Source: Bacteroidales bacterium | Lineage (GTDB): Bacteria > Bacteroidota > Bacteroidia > Bacteroidales > UBA7960 | DNA: 5,021 nt | Assembly: GCA_003555385.1 (NCBI GenBank) | Contig: PWHO01000152.1 | Span: 1-5,021, forward strand | Direction of reading: 5' to 3' | Shown here: positions 5,009 to 5,021 of the stretch, piece by piece | Layout of the letters: the number at the start of each line of letters is the position of its first letter | Numbering within the stretch: the stretch's first letter is position 1 | Translations under genes and position numbers: made by a program | Notes under the pieces: generated by a model | What the model was told of the DNA's origin: nothing | The model's database searches: none | The model's input: only the letters and a program-made list of their open reading frames with translations

Positions 5009-5021
5009 GGAGGGCCGAAGG

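Larger units (their letters stand above)
4719..5021. other. Gene-free region after serA made of hairpins and tandem repeats
   Basis: No ORF of coding character is present on either strand in these 303 bases. It holds a short hairpin after the serA stop, three tandem 64-bp units, a degenerate fourth unit start, and nested inverted repeats up to the window edge. The content continues beyond the window, so the far boundary is unknown. Confidence 0.7.

Noticed and set aside
4934..5021. Integron attC-like recombination site
   Set aside because: The arms GTTGGTT and AACCAAC do not fit the GTTRRRY and RYYYAAC core sites, and there is no integrase or cassette structure in view.

Overview
The window looks like chromosomal DNA of a member of the Bacteroidota. 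The evidence is the short SerA without a regulatory domain and with lineage-typical sequence motifs, the small LuxC-type acyl-CoA reductase close to serC-serA, start codons preceded by A-rich rather than Shine-Dalgarno leaders, and a good match to the Bacteroidota TTG/TAnnTTTG promoter. I cannot name the genus from sequence alone.

Layout: (1) 29-1417, minus strand: acyl-CoA reductase of the LuxC type whose otherwise ordinary catalytic body carries two low-complexity in-frame tandem-repeat tracts, a Gly/Asp tract near the N-terminus and a Pro/Thr/Gly heptad tract near the C-terminus. (2) 1418-1539: divergent promoter region with a plus-strand promoter and a small leader hairpin. (3) 1540-2457, plus: exported protein of unknown function, ending in a short duplicated motif. 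(4) 2458-2642: intergenic region with a candidate serC promoter and leader hairpins. (5) 2643-3716, plus: serC, phosphoserine aminotransferase. (6) 3717-3794: a perfect 13-bp hairpin. (7) 3795-4718, plus: serA, D-3-phosphoglycerate dehydrogenase of the short type, with Lys where most relatives have the catalytic His. (8) 4719-5021: no gene; a short hairpin, three tandem copies of a 64-bp unit, then nested inverted repeats running to the window edge.

Functionally, SerA oxidises 3-phosphoglycerate to 3-phosphohydroxypyruvate and SerC transaminates it to O-phosphoserine, so together they give the first two steps of serine synthesis; the phosphatase step is not in the window. The acyl-CoA reductase and the exported protein are transcribed away from each other and have no evident metabolic link to serine synthesis.

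There is no mobile element, CRISPR array, RNA gene or defence system here. The unusual signal is repeats: in-frame tandem repeats of 27, 21 and 18 bp in two adjacent genes and a 64-bp non-coding tandem repeat after serA, which suggests a repeat-prone genome rather than a new multi-gene system.
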